Notes: a model not told the origin generated them from the sequence alone. Positions 34,840 through 46,363 are shown, counted from the first letter of the stretch. The stretch is 64,000 bases of DNA from Vandiemenella viatica (GCA_031002005.1 JARYHS010008074.1:275343930-275407929); one strand, 5' to 3'. Numbers and translations: made by a program.

Positions 34840-34949
34840 CAGGATCGGTTAGTACTTCTTTGGCTGCAGCAATGTCAATAAATTTTTTTTCGGCAACCTT
34901 CTTTTCATCTCCCTGGAAGTTATCTGGATGCCATTTCTGCGCCATTTTT
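34840..34949 (-). CDS. DNAJC3: DNAJC3/P58IPK exon, core of the J domain
   Basis: This 110-bp minus-strand exon encodes KMAQKWHPDNFQGDEKKVAE followed by KKFIDIAAAKEVLTDP, the helix II-HPD-helix III part of the J domain and the highly conserved segment after it. The HPD triad that stimulates Hsp70 ATPase is intact. Known role of the family: ER-lumen co-chaperone of BiP, induced in the unfolded protein response, with N-terminal TPRs and a C-terminal J domain. Splice sites are canonical: TTTCCTTTAG before the exon, GTAAGT after it (upstream phase 2, downstream phase 1). The TPR exons and the last exon were not recognised, so the gene is partial here. Confidence 0.93.
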
Positions 34950-36805
34950 CTAAAGGAAACATTTGATTTACTTACAGAATACAAGTTTATAAAAATTAAA
35001 AACATTGATCAAAATGTGTTAATAAGAAATTTGCTATCTTCTCGTTTCCAACAATTGCTTCCCCTTTTGGACCTTTATCATCATATATATTATTTCTATA
35101 AGGTATTTTTTTGTCAGAAGCCTGTATCTTCCATCATACTTAACCGAAATGAATGATTGAGGTTTCATTTTAAAGCTTATGGTCTCCACTTTGGTCACAT
35201 CATATTTTAAGAAGTTTCCATAATTACTCTCTTAAAGGGCAAAAATGTTAATATGTCTAAAATACTGTTTTCTGTGTTCCAAGTCATTTAACTAGCTGGA
35301 TACCTATCTGAAATCGTTTAATGAAGTATCATTTTAAGGATTAAGATCTCCGATTTAGTGACATCATGTACCAAGACAAATTTTTTTAGGAATGCGACCC
35401 TTAAAGGGCAAAAGTATAAATATTTTTGCAATGCGTTTGTGTCAAGAGCCATTTATCTCACTTCATATCTAACCGAAACAGATAAATGAGGTATCGTATT
35501 AAAGACTAAGGTCTCTGCCTTGGTAACATTATATTTTAAGAAAGGATTTTTTCATTCAACCCTTAAAGGGCAACGATGTCAATTTTTCTAAAATGCTTTT
35601 TTTGTGCCTCGAGCCAATTATCCGCCTGGATATCTAACCAAAATCAATAAACCAAGTAATATTATGAGGAGTAATGTCTCAGCTTTGGTGACATCATATT
35701 TTAAGAAAGAAGTTTTTTGGAATTCAACCCTTAAAGGGAAAAAGTATAAATGGTTCTACAACGCATTTTTGTATCACGAGCTATTTATCTCCCTTGATAT
35801 CTAACCGATAAAGATAAATGAGGTATCATATTAAAGACTAAGGTCTCCGCCATGGTAAAATTATATTTTAAGAAAGGAATTTTTCGTAATTCAACCATTA
35901 AAGGGCAAAAATGACATTTTTTTCTAAAATGCGTTTTTTGTGGCTTGAGCCATTTATCTCCCTGGATATCTAACCAAAATCAATAAATCAAGTAAGATTA
36001 TGAGGAGTAACGTGTCAGCTTTGGTGACGACATATTTTAAGAAGATTTTTTTTGTTTTCTTGTAATTTAATCTTATATGGGAAAAAGTATAAATGGTTAT
36101 ACAACGCATTTTTGTGTCACAAGCCATTTATCTCCATTAATATCTAATCGAAATAGATAAATGTGGTATTATTCTAAAAATTAAGGTTTCCGCTGTGGTA
36201 ACATCACATTTTAAGAAATGAATTTTCTGAATTGAACTCTTAAAGGGTATAAATGTCAGTATTTCTAAAATGCGTTTTTTGTGTCTTGAGTCATTTGTCT
36301 CCCTTGATGACTAAACAAAATTTGATAAATGAGGTATCATTTTAAAGATTGAGGTCTTCATAAGGTCTTAGGTTGCGTTACACCACATTTTAAGAAAGAA
36401 ATTTTTCAAAATTCTAACCTTAGAGGGTAAAATTATTAATATTTCTACAATGCATTTTTCTGTCACGAGATATTTATTTCCCTTGATACATAACCGAAAC
36501 TAATAAATGAGGTACCATTTTTAATATTAAATTATCCGCTTTGGTCACATTATAGTTTTTAAAAAAAACTTTCTCCAAATTCAACCCTTAAGGGCCAAAA
36601 ATGTCATCATTTCTAGAACTTTTTTTTTTTTTCCTCGCTTGATAACTAACCGAAATTGATAAATTAGGTATCATTTTAAAGACCAAGGTGGCTGCTTTGG
36701 ACACACCATATTTTATAAAAGAATTTTTTTGGAATTCGACTGCGTGCTTTTTTTTTAATGTCAAGCCATTTATGTTTTTTGATACCTAGCCGAAATCGAT
36801 AAATA

Positions 36806-37662
36806 CAGGGCGTTCGCCGGGAAACGCAACCCACTGTAAGCTCTACAAGGAAGAAACTGCTCCCGGCGAGCGAGCGGTCAGCTTCCGGCATTGTTCGACC
36901 GTCGGCCGCGGACTATTTCATAATAATTACGCTTCATAAACTTGTATGTGCCAAGCATTTAAATGTGACGTAATTCATTAGCTTACCTTATAAAAGATGC
37001 TGGAAGTGTTGACCCTCTTGTGTAATGCACATTTCACATCTTCTGAACATATTTCGAGACACACGCTGCCCTAACTGACTTAATGATTTTTTGGGTGACT
37101 GTTCTAGTCAAAAAGCGATAAAGTCAATTTTCTCCTCTGTGAGAATACGGTTGACCGACGGTCTCTTTTTGTTAAAAAATGAACCTGTTTCTCTTACTTT
37201 TTTAACCAGACGCAGAATTGTTGATTTAGCTGGCAGTAAAGCGGCAGGAAATTCACGACGAAATTTACTGCGACACTTTTTAAACGACTTCTTCTTCACA
37301 TATGTATGGTAGAGAAATATTCTTTGTTGCAAACTGTAACGTACCATAATTTTACTCACACTCAAACACGGTACAGATTAGTAAGAGTATGAAGCCCCAA
37401 ACCAGCCAAACCGCAAAGAAACGTTTATTCACAACACTGATTAATAAGAGACTGAAGTCACAAACTAGCTACAATGCAAAGAAACCGTTCTTAACAATGT
37501 AAGGGTCCCATTATACTGCGTCACTGCACTGTTGGGGCAGTGGAGGTGTTAAACAGTGCGGTGATTTACGGTGCCCTGTGGCGGGAGTTGCTGGCTCCAC
37601 TGACCGAGCAAGTTGCCGACGGCAACAGACTGGGAGGGTAGCGTTTTCCGGCGAACGCCCTG
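36806..37662 (-). mobile_element. TA-flanked Tc1/mariner-type deletion derivative
   Basis: The ends are CAGGGCGTTCGCCGG inverted repeats, with TA on each side (36804-36805 and 37663-37664) and 857 bp between. It is inserted inside a 166-bp monomer, whose sequence resumes after 37662. The interior carries two separated pieces of one transposase on the minus strand. It is probably mobilised in trans if at all. Confidence 0.87.
36990..37365 (-). pseudogene. DUF4817-type transposase remnant: HTH start and C-terminal tail
   Basis: The minus-strand frame 37365-37108 encodes an N-terminal helix-turn-helix of the DUF4817 type: YSLQQRIFLYHTYVKKKSFK, AKSTILRLVKKVRETGSFFN and a KRPSVNRILTEEKI linker. 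After a stop, a continuing piece includes QSPKKSLSQLGQRVS and then an ending like C....GQHFQHLL near 37010. The central catalytic DDE domain is missing. In this family the N-terminal region binds the inverted ends. Confidence 0.75.
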
Positions 37663-37719
37663 TATAATATCGTTTTAAAGATTAAGGTCGTCAGTTAGGT
37701 AAAATCATAAATTAAGAAA

Positions 37720-38160
37720 GAATTTTTCGGAATTTGATGCTTAAAGTGGTAGCGCGTATCAGAATGTTCAGAGCCAAGTCCCTAGATTGCAGCAGCAGAT
37801 ATCACAGAGATGTTAAGAAACTCTTTTTTTATTCAATAAGTAGCTTTTAAGATATTTTTTTCTGTTATGGAAACACTCTTGTTTTGCTATACAGTTCCAA
37901 TGTAAACATTTTATTCACACAGCAACAAATATCACAGAGATGTTGATATGTTGTGTGAATTTTGTTAAGGTTGGTTGTATTCTGTTAAGGTCATTGACAG
38001 TTTGTCATAAATACAGTGCGTTTTAAATTTTCCTAACTGTTTCATAATATGTTGTAAGTATTTTGATGTGTACCTATTACACACACACACACACACACAA
38101 AATATTTGATACAAAAGTACGGTTCTACTTTTCATTATATTACAAGCATTCAACCTCAGT
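37720..38160. other. Non-tandem tail of composite repeat copy 1
   Basis: This part of copy 1 is matched by about 40840-41290 in copy 2 and contains no coding region. A (CA)n run lies at about 38079-38098; copy 2 lacks it. The minus-strand frame crossing it is a by-product. Confidence 0.6.
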
Positions 38161-38719
38161 ATTCATCGCATTTTATTCGCAAAATAGTCGCAAGGGTCGT
38201 CTACTATATTTATTTCTTTAGGGTATTTTTTTTGTCTCCTCATACTTAACCGAAATCAATGAATGAGGTGTCATTTTAAAGCTTATGGTCTCCACTTGGG
38301 TCACACCATATTTTAAGAAAGGAAGTTTTCGGAATTCGACCCTTAAAGGGCAAAAATGACAATATATCTAAAATGCTGTTTTCTGTGTTACAAGTCATTT
38401 ATCTACTTGGATATCTATCTGAAATTGTTTAATGAAGTATCATTTCAAAGATTAAGATCTCCACTTTGGTGAGATCATATATTAAGACAGGAATTTTTCA
38501 GAATTCAACCCCTAAAGGGCAAAAGAATCAATTTTTCTACAACGCATTTATGTGCCACGTGCCATTTAACTCCCTTCATATCTAACCAATATAGATAAAT
38601 GCGTTATCATTTTAAAGATTAAGGTCTCCGCTGTGGTCACATTAAAATTTAAGAAAGAAATTTTTCGTAATTCGACACTTAAAGGGGGAAATTACAATTA
38701 TTTCCATAACTATTTTTTT

Positions 38720-39906
38720 TTTCCTTCCTTGTTTACGTTGTTCACCGAGTGTTTAAGATGCCTCCGATAATCGTGAGTCCCGCCGACTGTCAAGTACGGG
38801 CTGTTATAAGATTTCTTTGTGCTAAAGGCCTAAAACCGATCGATATTCATCATGAGATCTGTGCAGTTTATGGACAAAACATTATGAGTGATGGAATGGT
38901 GAGAAAGTGGGTGAGAGTATTTAAAGATGGCCGCACAAATGTGCATGATGAACAATGGAGTGGGCGTCCTTCGGTCGTTAATGAAAGTTTGGTGCAGAAA
39001 GTGGACAAAAAGGTGAGAGAAAACAGACGCTTTACGATTTCCTCCTTGTGTGATGACTTTCCTAATGTGTCTCGTAGTGTTTTGTATGGCATTGTGACCG
39101 AGCACTTGAATTACCGAAAATTGTGCTCACGTTGGGTACCGAAAATGTTAACGGATGTGCACAAAACCAAATGTTTAGGCAGTGTATTGACTTTCCTTGA
39201 GCGGTACCATAACAATGGTGATAATTTCTTAAGCCAAATTGTTACGGGCGATGAGACATGGGTGGCCTACGTCACACCTTAATCAAAGCAACAGTCCATG
39301 GAATGGCGGCATTCAGATTCACCCAAAAAAGTGAAGTTCAAGCAAACGATTTCTGTCCGGAAAATCATGTGCACAGTTTTTAAGGAGTATTGCTTGTGGA
39401 GTTTCTACCTCGTAATGAGAATCAACGCAGCAGCTTATTGTGAGACATTGAACAATCTGCGCCGTTCAATCCAGAACAAAAGACGTGGCAAGTTGAGCAA
39501 AGCATCGTTTTGCTGCGTGACAATGTCCGTCCACATGTGGCTAATCAGACCAAAGAACTCGTCACATCTTTTCGATGGGAAACTCTACATCATCCTCCGT
39601 ACAGCCCTGATCTGGTGCCCAGTGACTACCATCTGTTCCTGCACTTGAAGAAACACCTGGGCGGTCAGCGTCTTGAAGACGACAACGAAGTCAAAACAGT
39701 TGTGATGCAGTGGTTAACAAGTCAGGCGGCAGATTTCTATGAGGAAGGTTTTCAAAAACTGGTACTACGTTATAACAAGTGCCTCAATATTGAAGGGAAT
39801 TATGTAGAAAAGAAGAGTAAGGTACAGGCTTTCATGTAAAAAAAAATCGAGATATATTTGCACATCTTTTTTTAATTTCAAAACGGTACTTAAAAAACAT
39901 GCCTTG
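38720..39906 (+). mobile_element. mariner copy with right terminus only
   Basis: The right end, read inward on the minus strand from 39906, is CAAGGCATGTTTTTTAAGTA, followed by TA outside (39907-39908), after which the 166-bp array resumes. The expected matching left end is absent: a poly-T run at about 38709-38721 adjoins the coding region's short leader. The left TIR has probably been deleted with a few bases of the flanking monomer. Confidence 0.82.
38749..39839 (+). pseudogene. DD34D mariner transposase, nearly complete but interrupted
   Basis: The first frame (38749-39282) gives the N-terminal bipartite HTH (MVRKWVRVFKDGRTNVHDEQ), the WVPKMLTDVHK motif and the first catalytic motif QIVTGDETWV. 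A TAA lies at 39280-39282, where reading resumes in the same frame with MEWRHSDSPKKVKFKQTIS. A frameshift then leads to the last frame (39510-39839): LLRDNVRPH and HHPPYSPDLVPSDYHLFLHL. I count 34 residues between the second and third Asp, defining the mariner class. The C terminus reaches a stop at 39837-39839. Stop and shift make it inactive. Confidence 0.9.
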
Positions 39907-41424
39907 TATCTCCCTTGATATCCAACCAAAATCGAGAAATGAGGTATTATTTTAGAAATTAAGTTCTCTGGTTTGATCAAATCGTATTTTAAAATAGGAA
40001 TGTTTCGTAATTCAACCCTTAAAGAGCAAAAGTATTAATATTTCTACAACGTGTTTTTGTGTCATGAGCAATTTATCTCCCTTGATATCTAACCTATTTA
40101 GAAAAATGAGGTATCATATTATAGATTAAGGTCTTTGCCATGGTCACATATTTTAAGAAAGGCATTTCTCATAATTCGTCCCTTAAAGGGCAAAAACAAC
40201 AATATTTCTAAAATGCATTTTTTGTCTCTCGAGCCATTTATCTTCCTGGGTACCCAACCGAAATCGATACATGAAATAGAATATGAAGAGTAATGTCTAA
40301 ATTTGGTGACATCATATACTAAGAAAGAAATTTTTTAAATTCAACACTTAAAGGGGGAAAGTATTAATGGTTTAATGCATTTTTGTGTCACAAGCCATTT
40401 ATTTCCATTAATATATAACCAAAATAGATAAATGAGGTATCATACTAAATATTAAGGTCTCCACTGTGGTCACATCAAATTTTAAGAATGGATTATTTCT
40501 GAATTTAACCCTTTAAGAGCAAAAATATCAGTATTTCTAAAATGCGTTTTTTGTGTCACGAGCCATTTATCTACCTTGATACATAACCAAAATCGATAAA
40601 TTAGGTATCGTTTTAAATATTAAAGTATCCACTTTGTTCACTTCATATTTTAAGAAAGAACTTTCTCTAAATTCAACCCTTAAGGGGCAAAAATATCATC
40701 ATTTCTAAAACATTCTTTTTACCTCGCTTGATGCCTAACCGAATTGATAAATGACATTGTTTTATAGATTAAGTAAAATTAGGTAAAATCATAAAATAAG
40801 AAAGAATTTTTCCGAATTTTATGCTTAACATGGTCACGCATATGAGCCAGTTTAGACTTAAGTCCCTAGATTGCAACGGCAGATATCACAGAGATGTCAG
40901 TAAACTGTTTTATACAATAAGTAGCATTTCGGATTTTTGGTTTTTTGTTTTACGGTAACATTTTTTTTCCCCCTATGCAATTCCAATCTAAACATTTTAT
41001 TGGTGGAAAATTTTCTCACAGGCTATGATAACAGCAACACATATAACAAAGATGTTGATATGCTATGTGCATTTTGTTCTGGTTGGTTGTATTCTGTTAT
41101 GGTCAGTGACAGTTTGTTGTATTTACAGTGATACTTAAATTTTCCTGTTTCGTAATATGTTTCTAGTATTTTGATGCTTACCTTTTACACTAAACAAATA
41201 AATATTTGCTACAAAAGTGCGGTTCTAGTTTTCATTGTATTACAAATATTCAACCTCACTATTCATCGTATTTTATTCGGGAAATTTTCGCACGGGTCGT
41301 CTAGTTCATTCTTACTTCTACTGTAAATGTGGCTAACCATATCAGACTATCTCTGGAATGCCGAGGAAGCATGTACCATGCGAACGTGTGTATTTAAATG
41401 ATTAATAAATGTAGTTAATAGTTA

Positions 41425-44140
41425 GTTTCTCCGGCGGCGCTCTGTTGGAAGTGGAGTGAGCGGAGAGTTTGAATTTTGTAATTACGTTGTGTGTGTGTGT
41501 GTGTGTTTTTGCTTTGATTTAGTCAAAATGTGTATGTGTGGTGGATGGGGGAGATGCAAAGTGGTGTTAAATGGCTAGTGTGGGGAAATTTGGTTGTTTA
41601 ATGCTGTTTTGAATCAGTTTTGATGTTTATTAACTTGACTAACGTTTGGTTGGTTATGTTTACATGGTAATTAAGTACGTGTTTTATTGAGACTATTGCT
41701 TTTTGAATTTGATAGTTTTCTTGAAGAGTTAGAATGTAGTGTTTCATGTTGTTTGTTGTTAGGATATTCGTGGCTGTATTTATGTTGGTGGAGAAATGGT
41801 TACTGTCTAGATGTTTGGCAAAAGTTGAATGATTACTATATTTTAATGCTCGCAAGTGTTTTATATATGTTGTGTGGAACTGTCTCCTTGTTTGACCAAT
41901 GTAAACTGCATCACAGTTCCGACATGTCAGTTGGTATACGTCAGACTTGTGGAATTTATTTGTTTGTGATTGATTTCCAATTTGTTTTTATATGGAGTTG
42001 TCTGTTTTGAGAGCAACGTTTTTCCCTGGTTTTTTAAATATATTTGTTACCCTGTATGTATGCTTGTTTGAGTATGTCTTGGTATACCACTTCTTTCCAT
42101 TGTGTTCTATGTTGTGTGATGTTTGTATGCTTTGAGGTATCACTGTTGTTGAAGTATTTGTGCTTTGGTTGTTGACTTGGTGTGGTGTGGTGGTGTTCCA
42201 ACTTATTTACTATCTTTCTATTTAATGCATCAACCATGTTTTGTATCCATTGTACTTGGCTATTTCTTTTATGGTACTCAGTTCTTTTTGGTAATTCTGT
42301 TTATTCTGTTCCACATGTGTCTCATTGCAGCCTGTTTGTGGATGGTTTGATGAGGAGTGTATTATTTGGTATGTTGCTGTGGGTTTTCTGTATATCTGGA
42401 ATGTGTGTTTGTTTTGGTTTTGTGCTATGGTAGGTCCAGAAAATTTAATTGGCCATTGTGTTCTATTTCTACTGTGAATGTGATGTTTCTGTGTAGTGCG
42501 TATATATCTTGATGTAATTCATTTATGCATTCTAACGGTTCATTTATGAGAGATACAATATCATCATCGTCATGAAATCAATAATAGATTACCCGAAAAT
42601 CTTTTTTTGGAGGATTATTGTATTGAATATTTCTCCTTCAGTGAAGTTGATGAAGATATGGACTAATGTTCCTGATATTGGAGATTCCACAGGGAGTCCC
42701 TCTTGTTGTAAGTAATGATTGTTGTTGAAGTTGAAGTAATTCTGTGCTATTATCAGTTCTAGTATGCTTATTAATGTGTGTGTTTGGTACTGTATTATGT
42801 GTTTGTAGGATCTTGTGTATGATTTGAATTGTTTGTGCTGTGGGGATGTTTGTATACATGTTCTAAATGTCAAACGATACCAGAGTTCCAGTGTCAGGGA
42901 AGAGTATTGTCTTTTACGTTTTCAATGAGTTTTGTTGTATTCTGTATGCTTCGGTTTTCATTTAGTATGTAATGTTGCATGAGGTATCTGTTGGTATGTA
43001 TTGCCTAAGTAATATGATGGAGCTTTTTTGAAACAGACTATTGGTCTAACTGGAATGTTAAGCTTGTGAAGTTTTGGCCGACTCCCCAGTGTGGGTGCAG
43101 TTGGATTTGTTTGTGTAATATGCTGTTTTTGATTATCAGTGAGAATGAATTTGAAGTTTTATAAGTATTTTCTTTAGTCCTGTTTGGAATCTGTTTGTAG
43201 GATCTGATTTCAGTTTTCTTTGTATATTGTTCTTTGTTCAGTAAAACAACTGTATTTCCTTTGTCTGCTTTGGTTTTTATCATATTGTTTGAATCGAGTT
43301 TTTTCTTTATGCTGCGGAGTGTTTTTGTGTCTTTCTTGTGTGTTTTGTTTGCTTCAATTTGGGAGGTGATGTTTTTAATTTCTTTTGCTATTAATTTTCG
43401 TGTCAGGCCTATGTTGAGTGTACTGTCAGTTTTTTGTTCTTGTGGTAATATATATTCTGATTCTATGATGGTTTTCTCAATAAATTTGTCCATTGAAGGG
43501 ACACAAATGTTGTTTTTTTAGACCTTTTGTTAATATTTCTTTTTCTTGTGTTTTTGTAAGGTTAACAAGTGTAGGGTCGAGTGTGTGTGTGTTTGTTGTT
43601 GTTGTTTGTTCTATTATGATCTGCTTTGTCATTGATCTGCATGTTTAGCAATTCTCCTAACTTTCTGTCATGTGCTTGTCTTATTTCAGTGTCCTTTTTG
43701 TATATTCTTCTATGTTGTCATTTAGGTACAAATGGACTGATGTATTATTAATGGTGCAAGCAATTACTAAATGTGTTTTGTATAGCATTTGATTGAGGTG
43801 ATCTTTCCTTGCATGCAGTGATTTTATTTCATTTGACAACCATAATTTTTCTGCTGCATGCTTGGTTTTGGTCACAGAGGCTGAGCAACTACCTGCCTTT
43901 AAATTAAAAAATTTTGGTATGACACTGTTGATTTTATACTTCTTGTTGAACTTTATGTTCTCTATTGTTTTGTGTAGTTTCATGTGGGGTTCTCTTGTAG
44001 TGGTTATACAGGCCTGCAGGAAATGCCTCGCAGGGTTGGCAAAATATGTAACTATTGTAGTCCATTTCTTCCACAGTTGCTTGTTAAATTAATAATTGTT
44101 CTTTAATAACTATGCCAATAAAACTGTTGTTGGAAATATC
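41425..44140 (-). pseudogene. Penelope-like element, copy 1 (RT plus GIY-YIG), broken
   Basis: Reading on the minus strand from 44140: N-terminal region with VIPKFFNLKAGSCSASVTKT (near 43930), KADKGNTVVLLNKEQYTKKT (RT finger region, near 43260), a MYTNIP region near 42855, and the GLPVESPISGTLVHIFINF motif near 42690. A degenerate Asp-rich catalytic box lies near 42565, then YRKP-type sequence. The C-terminal GIY-YIG nuclease has a VYIGQT region (near 41900) and HSTFAKHLDSNHF (near 41820). This order defines Penelope-like elements. Frameshifts break it into pieces. Homology with copy 2 stops near 41425 at the 3' end. Confidence 0.88.
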
Positions 44141-44639
44141 AGGAACATTAGCCAATATCATCATCAACTTCACTGAAGGAGAAATATTCAATACAATAAT
44201 CCCCCAAAAGATATTCAGGTAATCTATTGGTTTCATTACGTTGATGACCTAGACCTAACCATAGCAAAAAATCGAAACAAATACACATTCCAGATATACA
44301 GAAAACCCACAGCAACAGACCAAATAATACACTCCTCATCAAACCATCCACAAACAGGCTGCAATGAGACACATGTGGAACAGAATTACCAAAAAGAACA
44401 GAGTACCGTAAAAGAAATAGCCAAGAACAATGGATACAAAACATACATGGTTGATGCATTAAATAGAAAGATAGTAAATAAGTTGGAACACCACCACACC
44501 ACGTCAACAACCAAAGCACAAATACTTCAACAACAGTGATACCTCAAAGCATACAAACATCCAACAACATAGAACACAATGGAAAGAAGTGGTATACCAT
44601 GACATACTCAAACAAGCATAGATACAGGGTAACAAATAT

Positions 44640-44701
<62 letters not shown>

Positions 44702-45820
44702 AGGGAAAAACATTACTCTCAAAACAGACAACTCAACATAAAAACAAATCAGAAATCAATCACAAACAAATAAATTCCACAAGTCTGACGTATACCCACT
44801 GACATGTCAGAACTGTGATGCAGTTTACATTGGTCAAACAAGGAGACAGTTCCACACAACATATATAAAACACTTGCGAGCATTAAAATATAGTAATCAT
44901 TCAACTTTTGCCAAACATCTAGACAGAAACCATTTCTCCACCAACATAAATACAGCCACGAATATCCTAACAACAAACAACACGAAACACTATATTCTAA
45001 CTCTTCAAGAAAACTATCAAATTCAAAAAGCAATAGTCTCAATAAAATACGTAATTAATTACCATGTAATCATAACCAACCAAACGTTAGTCAAGTTAAT
45101 AAACATCGAAACTGATTCAAAACAGCATTAAACAACCAAATTTCCCCACAATAGTAATTTAACACCACTTTGTGTCTCCCCCAGCCATCAAAAATACACA
45201 TTTTGACTAAAACAAAGCAAAACAAATGCACACACAAATGTAATTACAAAATTCAAACTCTCCGCTCACGCCACTTCCGACAGAGCACCACCGCCAGTGA
45301 AACAGCTAAACAGCAGCAGCGTGCAAACAAAAACTCAACTTTGACAATGACGTCCATCAAAAACTGTGCTTCAATGTTGACCACCAGTGGACTAATAAGA
45401 TCCCAACTTTGTACAAACTGTAACTATGTGCAATAGTGCAAAAAGCATGCTGGTTCAGGTCACAGGCGACCAACAACCACACCTCTAAACAGACATGTAA
45501 ATATATGTTATAATATGAATCCTACCTTATGTAAACTAGATGTTCTGCTTGATAATTCTTAACTGATATAAGTCATATTATACATCCTATATTTAAGAAT
45601 AATTTCAATATATGGAAAAAAAAACCACTATGTTCAAAATATTACATATTACAGAAAACATTGTACACTGAAGATACCTCGACAACAGGCGAAATGTGTC
45701 CGTTAAATAAATAATATCCAACAACAGTTGTATTGGTGTAATTATAAAAGAACAATTATTAATTTAACAAGCAACTGTGGAAGAAATGGCATACAAGAAT
45801 TACATATCTTTAGATAAAGC
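44141..45820 (+). pseudogene. Penelope-like element, copy 2, 5'-truncated, inverted to copy 1
   Basis: Plus-strand sequence starts within the RT thumb-side region (INFTEGEIFNTII, near 44165). It carries an intact-looking YVDD box near 44238, then YTFQIYRKPTATDQIIHSSS near 44280 and KEIAKNNGYKTYMVDALNRK near 44410. The GIY-YIG nuclease has NCDAVYIGQTRRQF near 44815 and STFAKHLDRNHF near 44910. A 57-base A run interrupts the frame. Its 3' part (about 45710-45820) matches the 5' end of copy 1 in the same element orientation, as expected for the terminal pLTR repeat of Penelope elements. Confidence 0.86.
44644..44700. repeat. Homopolymer run of 57 A
   Basis: The run sits inside Penelope copy 2 where copy 1 has only about six T (near 42032-42037, opposite strand). 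It is an internal expansion, not a 3' tail. Confidence 0.97.
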
Positions 45821-46157
45821 TTACTTGTGAATTAATCTAGCAGTTTTTTGTAAGGTTAAATTCAACAAATTTTCACTCTCGCATTGTGTACTTTGTTAGT
45901 TTCATCACGAGTGAAAAGTGTCGAAATTGCAGTAGATTAGCAAGGGTGGGAATTGTAGTGGCGTCGAAAATGGGGAAATTGAGGATGCTCTCCCATGGTT
46001 CTGTACAGACTGTTTCAAAAGTAGGAAGATATTAGAAAAGGAAGTAAGGATTAGTGCCCTTTAGCCTGAATTGAAAGATGCTAGAAAGGAGTTGGATAGG
46101 CTGCGCAGGGAAGGAAACAGATGGTTGGGAACTGGTAACAGGGAAAAGCATAATTGT

Positions 46158-46362
46158 AACAAGAAGGGCTTCTGTTGGGGAGCAAAATAAGTTTGCCCAT
46201 TTGCCACAGACAGGGATGAGCCTTCTGTAGGTGTAGTGAATAAGCAGCGTTATTGGAACAAGAAGGGCTTCCGATTCTTTTGTTGTTGGGGAGCAAAATA
46301 GGTTTGCCCTTTTGCCACAGACATGGATGAGCCTTCTGTAGGTGTAGTGAATAAGCAGCAGA
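46158..46362 (+). repeat. ~100-bp tandem duplication in LINE ORF1 beside the LTR insertion
   Basis: AACAAGAAGGGCTTC starts at 46158 and again at 46257. Both units run to GTGTAGTGAATAAGCAGC with minor changes; the second has a few extra bases. The second unit ends exactly at the AGAC target site of the LTR retrotransposon. Confidence 0.85.
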
Positions 46363-46363
46363 C

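Larger units (their letters stand above)
35087..38204. repeat. Composite repeat copy 1: ~166-bp tandem monomers plus unique tail
   Basis: About ten tandem monomers (35100-36805, resuming after 37662) share GAGGTATCATTTTAAAG, TATTTTAAGAAAG, CCCTTAAAGGGCAAAA and GAGCCATTTATCTCCC motifs at ~166-bp spacing. Some alternate as dimers: the GAGGAGTAATGTCTCAGC variant recurs about 335 bp apart. A ~480-bp non-tandem tail (about 37720-38204) follows, ending GGGTCGTCTAC. The whole architecture repeats in copy 2. A TA-flanked DNA transposon (36806-37662) interrupts it. Confidence 0.88.
38205..41304. repeat. Composite repeat copy 2, head-to-tail with copy 1
   Basis: It starts with the same ~25-bp leader as copy 1 (TATATT-ATTTCT...GGTATTTTT), has about nine ~166-bp monomers, and ends with the homologous tail (about 40840-41304, GATTGCAACGGCAGATATCACAGAG... 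in part) finishing CACGGGTCGTCTAG. A mariner (38720-39906) sits inside the monomer array. A CTAG end after a CGGGT motif is suggestive of a Helitron-like 3' terminus, but no TC start or clear terminal hairpin was found. Confidence 0.85.

Noticed and set aside
38079..38098. (CA)n run as a functional Z-DNA or regulatory site
   Set aside because: A short microsatellite inside repeat DNA; the sister copy lacks it.
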